Assembly (NCBI GenBank): GCA_902796905.1
Contig: CADBQU010000014.1
Location: forward strand, 1-32,506
Length of the DNA: 32,506 bases
Direction of reading: 5' to 3'
Source: Oscillospiraceae bacterium
GTDB taxonomy: Bacteria > Bacillota > Clostridia > Oscillospirales > Acutalibacteraceae
Made by a program: the position numbers and the translations under genes. Of the stretch, positions 8,242 through 15,267 are shown in pieces; within the stretch, counting starts at the first letter, position 1, and every line of letters starts with the position of its first letter. The notes under the pieces are model-generated. The model did no database searches. It was given only the letters and a program-made list of their open reading frames with translations, and was not told the DNA's origin.

Positions 8242-8270
8242 ATTATAAAGGTTATTTTTACTGCGTTCAA
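8242..8270 (-). promoter_or_regulatory. sigma-A promoter of the G5/3D protein gene
   Basis: Read on the minus strand: TTGAAC (8270-8265), 17-bp spacer, consensus TATAAT (8247-8242). The predicted start near 8235 leaves a leader of about 22 nt, enough for the AAGGAG before ATG 8213. Confidence 0.78.
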
Positions 8271-8638
8271 GCCGATTTTAGGAAAAAACCGTAGGCATTT
8301 TTAACGAAATTTATTTTAAAAACCGTAATTTTTTTAGTTACAAACTTGTAATAAATGAATTTCAGAATGTAATTTTGTTAAAAAATGTCATAAGCTTTAT
8401 GCAATATTACTATGGTTTGTGAATTATTTATGATAAAAATATGCCATAATTTAATAAAATTGCCTAAAACCAGTAAAAACATATAAAATTAACACTTTAT
8501 TAACATTTAACGTTTTTAGGATAAAACTTCTTTATTTTCATAAAAATGGAAAGGATTTATTACTATTATAAACTTAAAAAAGAAAAATATTCTAAAATTG
8601 TTACAATTTTTTTACCTTTTGCAATATGGGGCTGTAAC
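8271..8638. other. 368-bp AT-rich region without a gene
   Basis: The stretch lies upstream of the 3D-protein promoter. No ORF with a ribosome site was seen. I looked for a c-di-AMP (ydaO-type) riboswitch, which often precedes cell-wall hydrolase genes, and did not find its conserved blocks; the promoter next to the gene also leaves no room for it. Otherwise only A/T-rich sequence is visible. Confidence 0.5.
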
Positions 8639-8723
8639 GGCGGTTTTAGTTAAACCAAAGGTTTAACTAACGCCGAAATTAAAAATTTCGGCGTTAAAAA
8701 GGCAAAGCCTTTTTAAAACCGCC
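8639..8723. repeat. four-way-junction intergenic element 4 (GGCGGT subclass)
   Basis: Outer stem GGCGGTTTT (8639-8647) pairs with AAAACCGCC (8715-8723), 9 bp. Hairpins with no spacer bases: AGTTAAACC/GGTTTAACT (8648-8656/8660-8668), AACGCCGAAATT/AATTTCGGCGTT (8669-8680/8684-8695), AAAAAGGC/GCCTTTTT (8696-8703/8707-8714). All loops are AAA. It lies beyond the htpG terminator, 84 bp from the htpG stop. Confidence 0.92.
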
Positions 8724-8737
8724 TTAAAACAAAAAAC

Positions 8738-8765
8738 AAACCGCAAAAGTTAAATTCTGCGGTTT
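8738..8765 (-). terminator. intrinsic terminator of htpG
   Basis: The 8-bp stem AAACCGCA (8738-8745) pairs with TGCGGTTT (8758-8765) around a 12-nt loop. On the minus strand it is followed by a T-rich run (complement of the A-run at 8729-8737). It lies 43 bp after the htpG stop and before element 4. Confidence 0.65.
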
Positions 8766-8807
8766 ATTTTTAAAGTAAATATAAATATAAATAAAATTTT
8801 AAAAGTT

Positions 8808-10694
8808 TTATTTGGTTATAAGCTTGCAAAGAATATCCGTGTGCAAACTTGGGTTTTTAAGAGGCTTTCCGGAAATTAAAGCGGCTTCGTCGTATAAAAG
8901 TTTAACGTAATCGCCAAAAAGCGATTTATCGGTATTATAAGCGTTTATTAAAGTGTCTTTAATTTTATGGTTGGAGTTTATTTCAAAAACCAAATTTGCA
9001 TTAAATTGATTTTTGTCGGCTCCCGGCATAGATTTTAAAACCTTTTCCATTTCAAGGGAAATTCCGCCTTCGGTGGTTAAACATACCGGATGGTCTTTTA
9101 AGGCCTTTGTAAATTTAGCTTTGCTTATATCGCCTACAATGTTTTTAATTTCTTCCAAAAGGTCTTTAAATTTTTCGTTTTCGGCTTCTTCAAGCTTTTT
9201 GTCTTCTTCCGAAACCAAATCCAAATCGTTGTCGCAAACGTTTTTAAATTTTTTACCGTCGTATTCGTTTAAAACTTTTACGGCAAATTCATCTATATCG
9301 TCTGTTAAATACAAAACCTCGTAACCTTTGGATTTTACGGCGTCGCACTGCGGAAGCATTTCTATTTTTTCCTTGGTTTCGCCGCAGGCATAGTAAATAG
9401 TATCGTTATCGGCTCTTAAAACATATTCGTTTAAAGTGCAGGGTTTTTCTCCGTTTGAAGAATTAAATAAAAGTAAATCTTTTAATTCTTCTTTATGAAT
9501 ACCGTAATCGTTGTAAACGCCGAATTTAAGGTTTACGCCGAATGCTTTAAAAAATTCTTCGTAATTTTCACGGTCGTTTTCCAACATTTTTTGAAGTTCG
9601 TTTTTAATTTTCTTTTCTAATGTTTTTGCAATAAGTTTTAATTGACCGTCATGCTGAAGCATCTCACGGGAAATATTCAATGATAAATCTTCGCTGTCTA
9701 CAACGCCTTTTACAAAGCTGAAATAATCCGGCAAAAGCTCGGCGCATTTTTCCATAATAAGAACGCCTTTGGAGTATAACGCCAAACCTTTTTGATAATT
9801 TTTTGTGTAAAAATCAAACGGCGGATGTTTTGGGATAAATAAAAGTGCGCTGTATGTGGCGCTGCCTTCGGTTTTATAGTGTATAACCTTTAAAGGGTCG
9901 GTGTAATCCGCAAATTTATTTTTATAAAATTCGTTGTAGGTTTCGGGCTTGATTTTGCTTTTTTCGCGTTTCCATAAAGGAACCATACTGTTTAGTGTTT
10001 CGGGTTCTTCGTAATCTATATATTCGTTTTCGGTTCCTTCTTTTAATTTTGATTTAGGAACGTTTGCAATAATGGGATATCTTATATAATCGGAATATTT
10101 TTTAATTAAGCTTCTTATTTTATAAATGTCTAAAAATTCCGAATAATTTTCGCTTTCCGTATCGGGACGAATATGCATTGTAACAGTGGTGCCGGCTAAA
10201 TCTTTTTCGGAATTTTCGTTTTCGGTTATAGTGTAACCGTCGGTGCCGTTTGAAGTAAATGTATAAGCTTTTTCGCTGTTTATGGATTTTGTTTTTACTG
10301 TTACGTTGTCGCTTACCATAAAGGCAGAGTAAAATCCAACTCCGAATTGACCTATAATATTAACGTTTTTCTTTTGCTCGTTTTCGGCTTTAAATTCTCC
10401 CGAACCGCTTTTTGCAATGGTTCCCAAATTATTTTCAAGCTCTTTTTCCGTCATACCGCAGCCGTTATCCGTTACGGATATAATGCGGTTTTCTTTATCT
10501 AATTTAATTAAAATTTTATATTCGCTTTTTTTAAGCCCTACCGCAGGGTTTGTTAAAGAAATAAAATGGCGCTTGTCTATGGCGTCGGAAGCATTGGAAA
10601 TAATTTCCCTTAAAAAGATTTCTTTATGGGTATAAATTGAGTTGATCATCATATCCATAAGTTTTTTAGATTCGGATTTAAATTGTTTTTTCAA
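8808..10694 (-). CDS. htpG: Hsp90-family chaperone HtpG
   Basis: A bacterial Hsp90 of normal length that remodels client proteins using ATP. The N-terminal GHKL ATPase domain shows the catalytic-glutamate box REIISNASDAIDK near residue 30, the DNGCGMT nucleotide box near 77, the GTIAKSGSGEF lid near 92 and GQFGVGFYSAF near 115. The middle domain has NISREMLQHD near 340, and a C-terminal dimerisation domain follows. I prefer the TTG start at 10694: it yields MKKQFKSESKKLMDMMINS, like canonical HtpG, with AAGGG 9 nt upstream, whereas the ATG at 10703 directly abuts that AAGGG. No CIRCE heat-shock operator or clear promoter was seen upstream. Confidence 0.93.
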   Translation of the reverse strand: MKKQFKSESKKLMDMMINSIYTHKEIFLREIISNASDAIDKRHFISLTNPAVGLKKSEYKILIKLDKENRIISVTDNGCGMTEKELENNLGTIAKSGSGEFKAENEQKKNVNIIGQFGVGFYSAFMVSDNVTVKTKSINSEKAYTFTSNGTDGYTITENENSEKDLAGTTVTMHIRPDTESENYSEFLDIYKIRSLIKKYSDYIRYPIIANVPKSKLKEGTENEYIDYEEPETLNSMVPLWKREKSKIKPETYNEFYKNKFADYTDPLKVIHYKTEGSATYSALLFIPKHPPFDFYTKNYQKGLALYSKGVLIMEKCAELLPDYFSFVKGVVDSEDLSLNISREMLQHDGQLKLIAKTLEKKIKNELQKMLENDRENYEEFFKAFGVNLKFGVYNDYGIHKEELKDLLLFNSSNGEKPCTLNEYVLRADNDTIYYACGETKEKIEMLPQCDAVKSKGYEVLYLTDDIDEFAVKVLNEYDGKKFKNVCDNDLDLVSEEDKKLEEAENEKFKDLLEEIKNIVGDISKAKFTKALKDHPVCLTTEGGISLEMEKVLKSMPGADKNQFNANLVFEINSNHKIKDTLINAYNTDKSLFGDYVKLLYDEAALISGKPLKNPSLHTDILCKLITK

Positions 10695-10770
10695 AATGGT
10701 CATCCCTTTTTAAAATTAAAAATAAATAAATAAATAAGTATTAAAAAATCTTCTCGGATTTTTTATAACA

Positions 10771-10854
10771 GCGGTTTTAAAAGACTTTGTCTTTTAAACG
10801 CCCAAATCAAAAGGCTTTGGGCGTTATTCAAACCAACGGTTTGAATAAAACCGC
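10771..10854. repeat. four-way-junction intergenic element 5 (GGCGGT subclass, reverse order)
   Basis: Outer stem GCGGTTTT (10771-10778) pairs with AAAACCGC (10847-10854). Hairpins: AAAAGAC/GTCTTTT (10779-10785/10789-10795), AACGCCCAAA/TTTGGGCGTT (10797-10806/10816-10825, 9-nt loop) and ATTCAAACC/GGTTTGAAT (10826-10834/10838-10846). The order is the reverse of element 4: the short AAAAG hairpin comes first and the AAACC hairpin last. It lies 52 bp after the YdcF-like gene's stop and just upstream of htpG. Confidence 0.88.
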
Positions 10855-10906
10855 AAAAAAACAAAATTGAATTAAAAATTAATAAAAATCTGTATAAAAT
10901 AATTTT

Positions 10907-11644
10907 TTATATTAACGGTATGGGTTCGCCCAAAAATGTCGGTTTCGGCTTAAAAATACAAAATGCAAAGTCTTTTGCCCTTGCAACGGTTTCTCTTAAA
11001 TCTCTTACAAACTGACCGCTGTAATTGCTGCCGTCGGCGGCCAAACCGTACGCGTTTAAGCCAAAGGCTCTGGCATCGTATACGGAGCGGTACAAATGAT
11101 ATTTTTGGGTAACTATTAAAATGTTTTTAACCTTAAAAACTTCGGCTGCACGATACATACTTTCGTAGGTTGAAAATCCCGCATGGTCTTTTTGTATATC
11201 TTCTTCCAAAACACCTTTTTTAATAAGATATTTTTCCATCGCCGAAACTTCATCGTAATCTTTTTTGCCGTTATCTCCCGAAAGCAAAAGCTTTGTTCCT
11301 TTTTTATAAACCGAAAAAGCTTTATCTAAACGGTCCTTAAGCATTAAACTAGGTTTTCCGTTAATATTAAGACCGCAGCCCAAAACCAAAATGCAGTCAA
11401 AGCTTTTAACTTTGGTTTGTGCGGTGCCGTTACCGTTGCTGTTACCGTTATTATTGTTACTGTTACTGCTACTGTTGTTGCTGTTGCTTTGAGTTTGATT
11501 TAGGCTTTGGGGTAAAAGTTCGTTTTCGTTTATAAAAAACTGTTTTGCATTTAAACAAACGTAAACATTAAGTAAAGCGCCCACCGCAATTATTATTAAA
11601 AATACAGATATTATAAGTTTTAAAAGTTTTTTAATTATTCTCAT
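10907..11644 (-). CDS. YdcF/SanA-family (DUF218) membrane-anchored protein
   Basis: A 245-residue protein with one N-terminal membrane segment (about 7-30), a Ser/Asn-rich low-complexity linker (about 46-75), and a DUF218 domain. The domain is recognised by ILVLGCGLN near 86, the RLDKA stretch near 106, LLLSGDNG near 120, DEVSAMEKYL near 130, and IVTQKYHLYRS near 175. Relatives SanA and YdcF are linked to envelope barrier function and vancomycin sensitivity, though the biochemical activity is unclear. It follows asnB after 38 bp and is probably co-transcribed. The linker is encoded by near-repetitive triplets (11425-11490), so its length may vary between strains. The ribosome site is weak (AGAGAG). 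Confidence 0.8.
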   Translation of the reverse strand: MRIIKKLLKLIISVFLIIIAVGALLNVYVCLNAKQFFINENELLPQSLNQTQSNSNNSSSNSNNNNGNSNGNGTAQTKVKSFDCILVLGCGLNINGKPSLMLKDRLDKAFSVYKKGTKLLLSGDNGKKDYDEVSAMEKYLIKKGVLEEDIQKDHAGFSTYESMYRAAEVFKVKNILIVTQKYHLYRSVYDARAFGLNAYGLAADGSNYSGQFVRDLRETVARAKDFAFCIFKPKPTFLGEPIPLI

Positions 11645-11661
11645 ATCTGTCTCTCTTTTTT

Positions 11662-11697
11662 TTTATCTTTTAATAAATTTATTTATCTTTTAATAAA
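11662..11697. repeat. two 16-bp direct repeats across the asnB stop codon
   Basis: An identical 16-mer, TTTATCTTTTAATAAA, occurs at 11662-11677 and 11682-11697 with a 20-bp period. The second copy holds the asnB stop (11683-11685), so the repeat looks like a small duplication of the gene end. Confidence 0.7.
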
Positions 11698-13512
11698 AAA
11701 TTCATCGTACCAAACCAAAAAGGTAAAAACGGTCCAAATTTTACGGCTGTTGTCTTTTTTGCCTTCTTTATGTTCGTTTAAAAGTTTTAAAATTTCTTTT
11801 TGATTAAAATATTTTTTTGCAACGTCGGAATTAAATGCGTCTTTAACGGTATTAAAGTATTTATCTTCTTTAAGCCATACTCTTATAGGTACCGGGAAGC
11901 CTAATTTTTCTTTATTTGCGGTAAATTCGGGTATTTTTCTTGCAGCCGCTTTTCTTAAAGCTTTTTTGGTGTTAACTACGTCTACTCTTTGTGTGTACGG
12001 TATGCCGGAAGCCACTTTAAATACTTCTTTGTCTAAAAACGGAACTCTTAACTCTAAAGAGTTTGCCATACTGGTTTTATCGGCTTTAAGTAAAATATCT
12101 CCCATAAGCCACATATTAATATCTAAATATTGCATTTTGGTAACAGGGTCGTAGTCTTTAACTTCATCATAAAACTTTCCGGTTACATATTTTGTGTCTT
12201 TGGCGTTTGTTTTTATATTAAGAATTTTTTTGCGTTCCTTATTGGAAAAAATATTGGCGTTTCCTATAAACCATTCTTCAAGGGTTTTGCCTCTTCTAAC
12301 CAAGAAATTAAAGCCTCTTTTGGCGGGGAATAGCGAAGCTACGGCACCTATAAATCTTCTTATGGGCATAGGAATTTTATTGTATTTAACGGCGGTTAAC
12401 GGTTCGCGGTATACTTTGTATCCGCCGAAAAGCTCGTCTGCGCCTTCTCCCGAAAGAACAACCTTTACGTTTTCGCTTGCAATTTTAGAAACAAAATAAA
12501 GGGCTATTGCCGCAGGGTCAGCCAAAGGCTCATCCATGTGGTATTGAATATTCGGGAATTCTTTAAAATATTCGTCGCCCGTAATTTCTTTATTTATGTT
12601 TTCTACGCCTATAACCTTAGAAAAATCCTTTGCATAACTTATTTCGTTATATTTTTTGCCTTCAAAACCCACGGTAAAGGTTTTATCCACATTTGCCAAA
12701 CAAGCTATATAAGAAGAATCTATACCGCTTGAAAGAAACGAGCCTACTTCAACATCGGCTATTTTATGAGCCTCAACCGAATTTTGCATTATTTTTTCTA
12801 TTTCGTCTACATACCATTCGCCTTCGGCGTGCTCGGCGTTAAATTTAGGAATAAAGTAACGTTTTTTTGTTATTTTACCGTTCTTATAAAAAATTGTATG
12901 TGCCGGAGGAAGTTTAAAAACGTTTTTAAAAAATGTTTCTTCTAAAGGAGAATACTGGAAAGACAGATAGTTTTCAAGAGCCTCTTCGTTTAATTCCTTT
13001 TTAAAATCGGGATGATGTAAAAATGCCTTGATTTCGCTTCCGTAAATAAAACTTTCGCCCATAAGGCAATAATAAAACGGTTTTATACCAAACATATCTC
13101 TTGCGCCGAAAACGGAATTGTCGTTTTTGTTGTAAATAACAAAACTGAACATTCCCCTTAATTTATTTACAAGCTCTTCGCCGTATTCTTCAAAACCGTG
13201 AAGTAAAACTTCGCTGTCGCTGTTGGTTTTAAAATCGTGTCCGGCTTTAATAAGCTCGGCTCTTAAATCTTTATAGTTGTAAATTTCTCCGTTAAAGGTT
13301 AAAACCAAGCTGCGGTCTTCGTTAAAAATAGGCTGATCGCCTTCTTTTAAATCTATAATACTTAACCTTCTGAATCCCATTGAAATATTGTCGTCTATAT
13401 ACTTACCGTCGCTGTCCGGACCCCTATGTTTAATAGAATCCATCATAGCGGTTAAAACAGCATCGTCATTTTCTAATTTTTTAGTTTTGGTAAAACCTAC
13501 ATATCCGCACAT
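11683..13512 (-). CDS. asnB: Asparagine synthetase (glutamine-hydrolysing)
   Basis: A 609-residue AsnB that makes asparagine from aspartate, glutamine and ATP. The N-terminal class II glutaminase domain starts with MCGYVGF, so Cys2 becomes the nucleophile after Met removal; RHRGPDSDG is near residue 29 and FNGEIYNY near 73. The synthetase domain has the pyrophosphate loop SSGIDSSY near 258 and the LSGEGADELFGGYK box near 347. The length is typical of the Firmicute AsnB group. The start is ATG with AAGGAG 9 nt upstream. Only 29 bp separate this start from element 6, leaving no room for a separate promoter, so transcription probably comes from the NusG-II/Gx genes through element 6. It is followed by the YdcF-like gene. 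Confidence 0.94.
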   Translation of the reverse strand: MCGYVGFTKTKKLENDDAVLTAMMDSIKHRGPDSDGKYIDDNISMGFRRLSIIDLKEGDQPIFNEDRSLVLTFNGEIYNYKDLRAELIKAGHDFKTNSDSEVLLHGFEEYGEELVNKLRGMFSFVIYNKNDNSVFGARDMFGIKPFYYCLMGESFIYGSEIKAFLHHPDFKKELNEEALENYLSFQYSPLEETFFKNVFKLPPAHTIFYKNGKITKKRYFIPKFNAEHAEGEWYVDEIEKIMQNSVEAHKIADVEVGSFLSSGIDSSYIACLANVDKTFTVGFEGKKYNEISYAKDFSKVIGVENINKEITGDEYFKEFPNIQYHMDEPLADPAAIALYFVSKIASENVKVVLSGEGADELFGGYKVYREPLTAVKYNKIPMPIRRFIGAVASLFPAKRGFNFLVRRGKTLEEWFIGNANIFSNKERKKILNIKTNAKDTKYVTGKFYDEVKDYDPVTKMQYLDINMWLMGDILLKADKTSMANSLELRVPFLDKEVFKVASGIPYTQRVDVVNTKKALRKAAARKIPEFTANKEKLGFPVPIRVWLKEDKYFNTVKDAFNSDVAKKYFNQKEILKLLNEHKEGKKDNSRKIWTVFTFLVWYDEFFIKR

Positions 13513-13541
13513 TTTTACGTTCTCCTTTTGTATTTGTATTA

Positions 13542-13628
13542 GGGCGGCAGCCCAAAGCCTTTAGGCTTTGGCAAAAGCTTTGGCTTTTGCCCCAAAAAAC
13601 AAAAATTGTTTTTTGGGGGCTGCCGCCC
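13542..13628. repeat. four-way-junction intergenic element 6 (GGCGGC subclass)
   Basis: Outer stem GGGCGGCAGCC (13542-13552) pairs with GGCTGCCGCCC (13618-13628). Hairpins, no spacers: CAAAGCC/GGCTTTG (13553-13559/13564-13570), GCAAAAGC/GCTTTTGC (13571-13578/13583-13590), CCCAAAAAACAA/TTGTTTTTTGGG (13591-13602/13606-13617). It lies 15 bp after the Gx-protein stop and 29 bp before the asnB start, so it is most likely inside a transcript. Confidence 0.93.
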
Positions 13629-13643
13629 GTAAAAAATCAAAAT

Positions 13644-14219
13644 TTATTTTTTTAACCTTTTTATGCATATATCGGTTAAAATTCCTATAACCGTACCGGT
13701 AAAAATTCCGGCTAATCCCAAAAACGGAAAATATTTTAAAACCGAAACCGGGACAAATAAAAGCGAAACGATAATTTGACCTAAATTATGCATAAAACCG
13801 CCGGCTGCCGAAATTCCCGCACCCGAGAATATTTTTAATTTTTGCATTAAAAACATAACCAAAAACGAAAGTATTGCACCGCAAACCGAAAACGGAAGCG
13901 ATGAAAAACCGGAAAAAAGCAAAGCCGAAAGTAAAATTCTTGTGGCGTTTACGCCCACGGCACCTAAAAATTTATCTTGGCGTATTAAAAAAACCGTAGA
14001 TAAATTTGCAAGCCCTATTTTTACTCCCGGAGCTATAAAATCCAAAGGTACTAAGCTTTCCAAAAATGAAAGCGCTACCGAAAGACAAACAAAAATTGCA
14101 TAAAAAGTTAAATTGTATATTTTTTGTTTACTGCTTTTATTATTGTTGTTATTGTTATTGTTATTACTGTTTTTACGGCTGTTGCCGCTTTTATTATTTA
14201 AAGTTTTAAAAAAGCTCAA
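13644..14219 (-). CDS. Gx-transporter family membrane protein (heptaprenyl diphosphate synthase component I-like)
   Basis: A 191-residue protein of the Gx_transp family, often annotated as heptaprenyl diphosphate synthase component I although it looks like an ECF S-type integral membrane protein. After a short Asn/Ser-rich N-terminus (about 10-30, a run of asparagines) come about five hydrophobic segments, with SLVPLDFIAPGVKIGLANL near 55-73 and AAGGFMHNLGQ near 138 as the conserved stretches. The start is TTG at 14219, decided by GGAGGTG 8 nt upstream inside the previous gene's last codons. It follows the NusG-II gene after 3 bp and is translationally coupled. The substrate is not known; the pair often sits near flavin or quinone genes. 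Element 6 follows. Confidence 0.82.
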   Translation of the reverse strand: MSFFKTLNNKSGNSRKNSNNNNNNNNNKSSKQKIYNLTFYAIFVCLSVALSFLESLVPLDFIAPGVKIGLANLSTVFLIRQDKFLGAVGVNATRILLSALLFSGFSSLPFSVCGAILSFLVMFLMQKLKIFSGAGISAAGGFMHNLGQIIVSLLFVPVSVLKYFPFLGLAGIFTGTVIGILTDICIKRLKK

Positions 14220-14222
14220 AAG

Positions 14223-14549
14223 TTAATGCACCTCCACTAAAAACCTGTGCGGAGCGCAAACAATAATTTCGCCTTTTTTGTGCTTTTTGCCGCTTTTTAT
14301 GCAAACGCCGTCTTTACAGTTTGCAAAATTTACATAAACTTTTTTATTTTTTACCACCACGGTATTTTTGCCGCCGTTTTCGCTTTCGTACGTTTTTTTA
14401 ATGTTTTTGTTTAAAAAAACGGTGTCCTGCTTTTGGTTGTTAATATAAATTTCAGCGTAAGTGCCTTCGTTTGTTCCGTAAAATAAAAATAAAAATGCAA
14501 TGCATATTGCAACAAGAGCGGAAATAACAAAAACGTCTGCCTTTTTCAC
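14223..14549 (-). CDS. NusG domain II-containing membrane-anchored protein
   Basis: A 108-residue protein with one N-terminal hydrophobic helix (about 6-24) and a small beta-rich NusG domain II-like region outside the membrane. Two cysteines in NCKDGVCIKSG (about 77-87) and another in VCAPHRFLVEV near 98 are typical of this family; the CxxxxC pair could bind metal or form a disulfide. The start is GTG with GGGGCGG about 6 nt upstream. It is transcribed with the Gx-transporter gene, a fixed partnership in Clostridia. Despite the name it is not a transcription factor, and its role is not established. A weak promoter is at 14578-14606. Confidence 0.82.
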   Translation of the reverse strand: MKKADVFVISALVAICIAFLFLFYGTNEGTYAEIYINNQKQDTVFLNKNIKKTYESENGGKNTVVVKNKKVYVNFANCKDGVCIKSGKKHKKGEIIVCAPHRFLVEVH

Positions 14550-14577
14550 AATACCGCCCCTTTAAATAATATCTTTT

Positions 14578-14606
14578 ATTTTAACATTTTTATATGTTTA
14601 TTGCAA
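14578..14606 (-). promoter_or_regulatory. candidate promoter of the NusG-II / Gx genes
   Basis: Read on the minus strand: TTGCAA (14606-14601), 17-bp spacer, TAAAAT (14583-14578). It is weaker than consensus at -10. It probably also serves asnB and the YdcF-like gene by read-through. Confidence 0.5.
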
Positions 14607-14834
14607 CACCTTAAAGTTTAAACTTTTAAATTAAAATTTTAAAAACTTTTTTAAAAATAAAAATTAAACATTTAATATTAACAAAACAGAAATTGAACAT
14701 ATAAATAAACATATTAAATATAAAAACAAAGTTAACAAATAAAGGATTATTATAAAGGCTTACTGAAAAAATAAAATTTATCGGTTTATTAAATAATCAA
14801 ATAATAAGATAATTATAATTAAATAATATCAATA

Positions 14835-14863
14835 TTGACAGATGAATTTAAAAGGTATATAAT
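14835..14863 (+). promoter_or_regulatory. perfect consensus sigma-A promoter of the riboswitch-folT transcript
   Basis: TTGACA (14835-14840), exactly 17 bp, TATAAT (14858-14863). The predicted start, about 14870, is directly at the 5' end of the structured leader, which supports the RNA assignment. 14607-14834 between the two divergent promoters is AT-rich with nothing else recognised. Confidence 0.88.
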
Positions 14864-14870
14864 TCTTTTT

Positions 14871-15097
14871 AACAGAGCTGAAAGAAGCGCGTTAAGTACG
14901 GCGGAATAGGAGTAAAGTCTGCCGGCGAAAATAAAACCAAGTATAATTGCAACGGTAAAATTAACGGTTTTTTATAGTTTTTTATATTTTAAATTATAAT
15001 TTTAAAAATTTAAAATAAAAAATTATTAAAATTGTTATTTACAATTTGCTGAATTTGTTTGTAAGTTTTATTGCGGTGCTGCTTTCTCATCCGCTGT
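14871..15097 (+). promoter_or_regulatory. THF (tetrahydrofolate) riboswitch-like leader with an expanded P4 arm
   Basis: The 5' half has AGAG, then GCGTTAAGT (14889-14897), the hallmark of the THF (folT) riboswitch. A 7-bp P3 follows, CGGCGGA (14899-14905) with TCTGCCG (14918-14924), with a loop containing GGAG, then GCGAAA. The 3' half has GCGGTG (15073-15078) and CATCCG (15088-15093). P1 is ACAG (14872-14875) with CTGT (15094-15097). P2 is 14880-14888 with 15078-15086, with one mismatch. P4 can be closed by AATAAAAC (14930-14937) with GTTTTATT (15065-15072), leaving an AU-rich arm of about 127 nt where known examples have a short hairpin. The downstream gene is a folate-family S component, as expected. 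The match was made from memory of the consensus and was not scored. Confidence 0.75.
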
Positions 15098-15218
15098 AAA
15101 TTTTATCTTTTTGCCGTTTTAAATAAATTTAGTAAGTTTGGTAATTTGTTACGCAGTGTAATAAAAGCATAAAAATTAAATCTTTTTAAACCTCAAAATT
15201 TAAAATTAATAAGGCGGG

Positions 15219-15258
15219 CTCTTTTAATTGACTTTGCAAAAGCAAAAATTAAAAGGAG
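15219..15258 (+). promoter_or_regulatory. hairpin that hides the folT ribosome-binding site
   Basis: CTCTTTTAATT (15219-15229) pairs with AATTAAAAGGAG (15247-15258), with one bulged G. The 3' arm includes the AAGGAG Shine-Dalgarno of the ATG at 15268. No T-run follows, so control would be translational. The stretch 15098-15218 between the riboswitch and this hairpin has no other recognised feature. Confidence 0.6.
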
Positions 15259-15267
15259 TCTTTTTTT

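Noticed and set aside
8214..8270. Upstream extension of the G5/3D protein to 8270
   Set aside because: A TTGAAC-17-TATAAT promoter fills 8242-8270, so those codons would not be transcribed; ATG 8213 has AAGGAG at the right distance.
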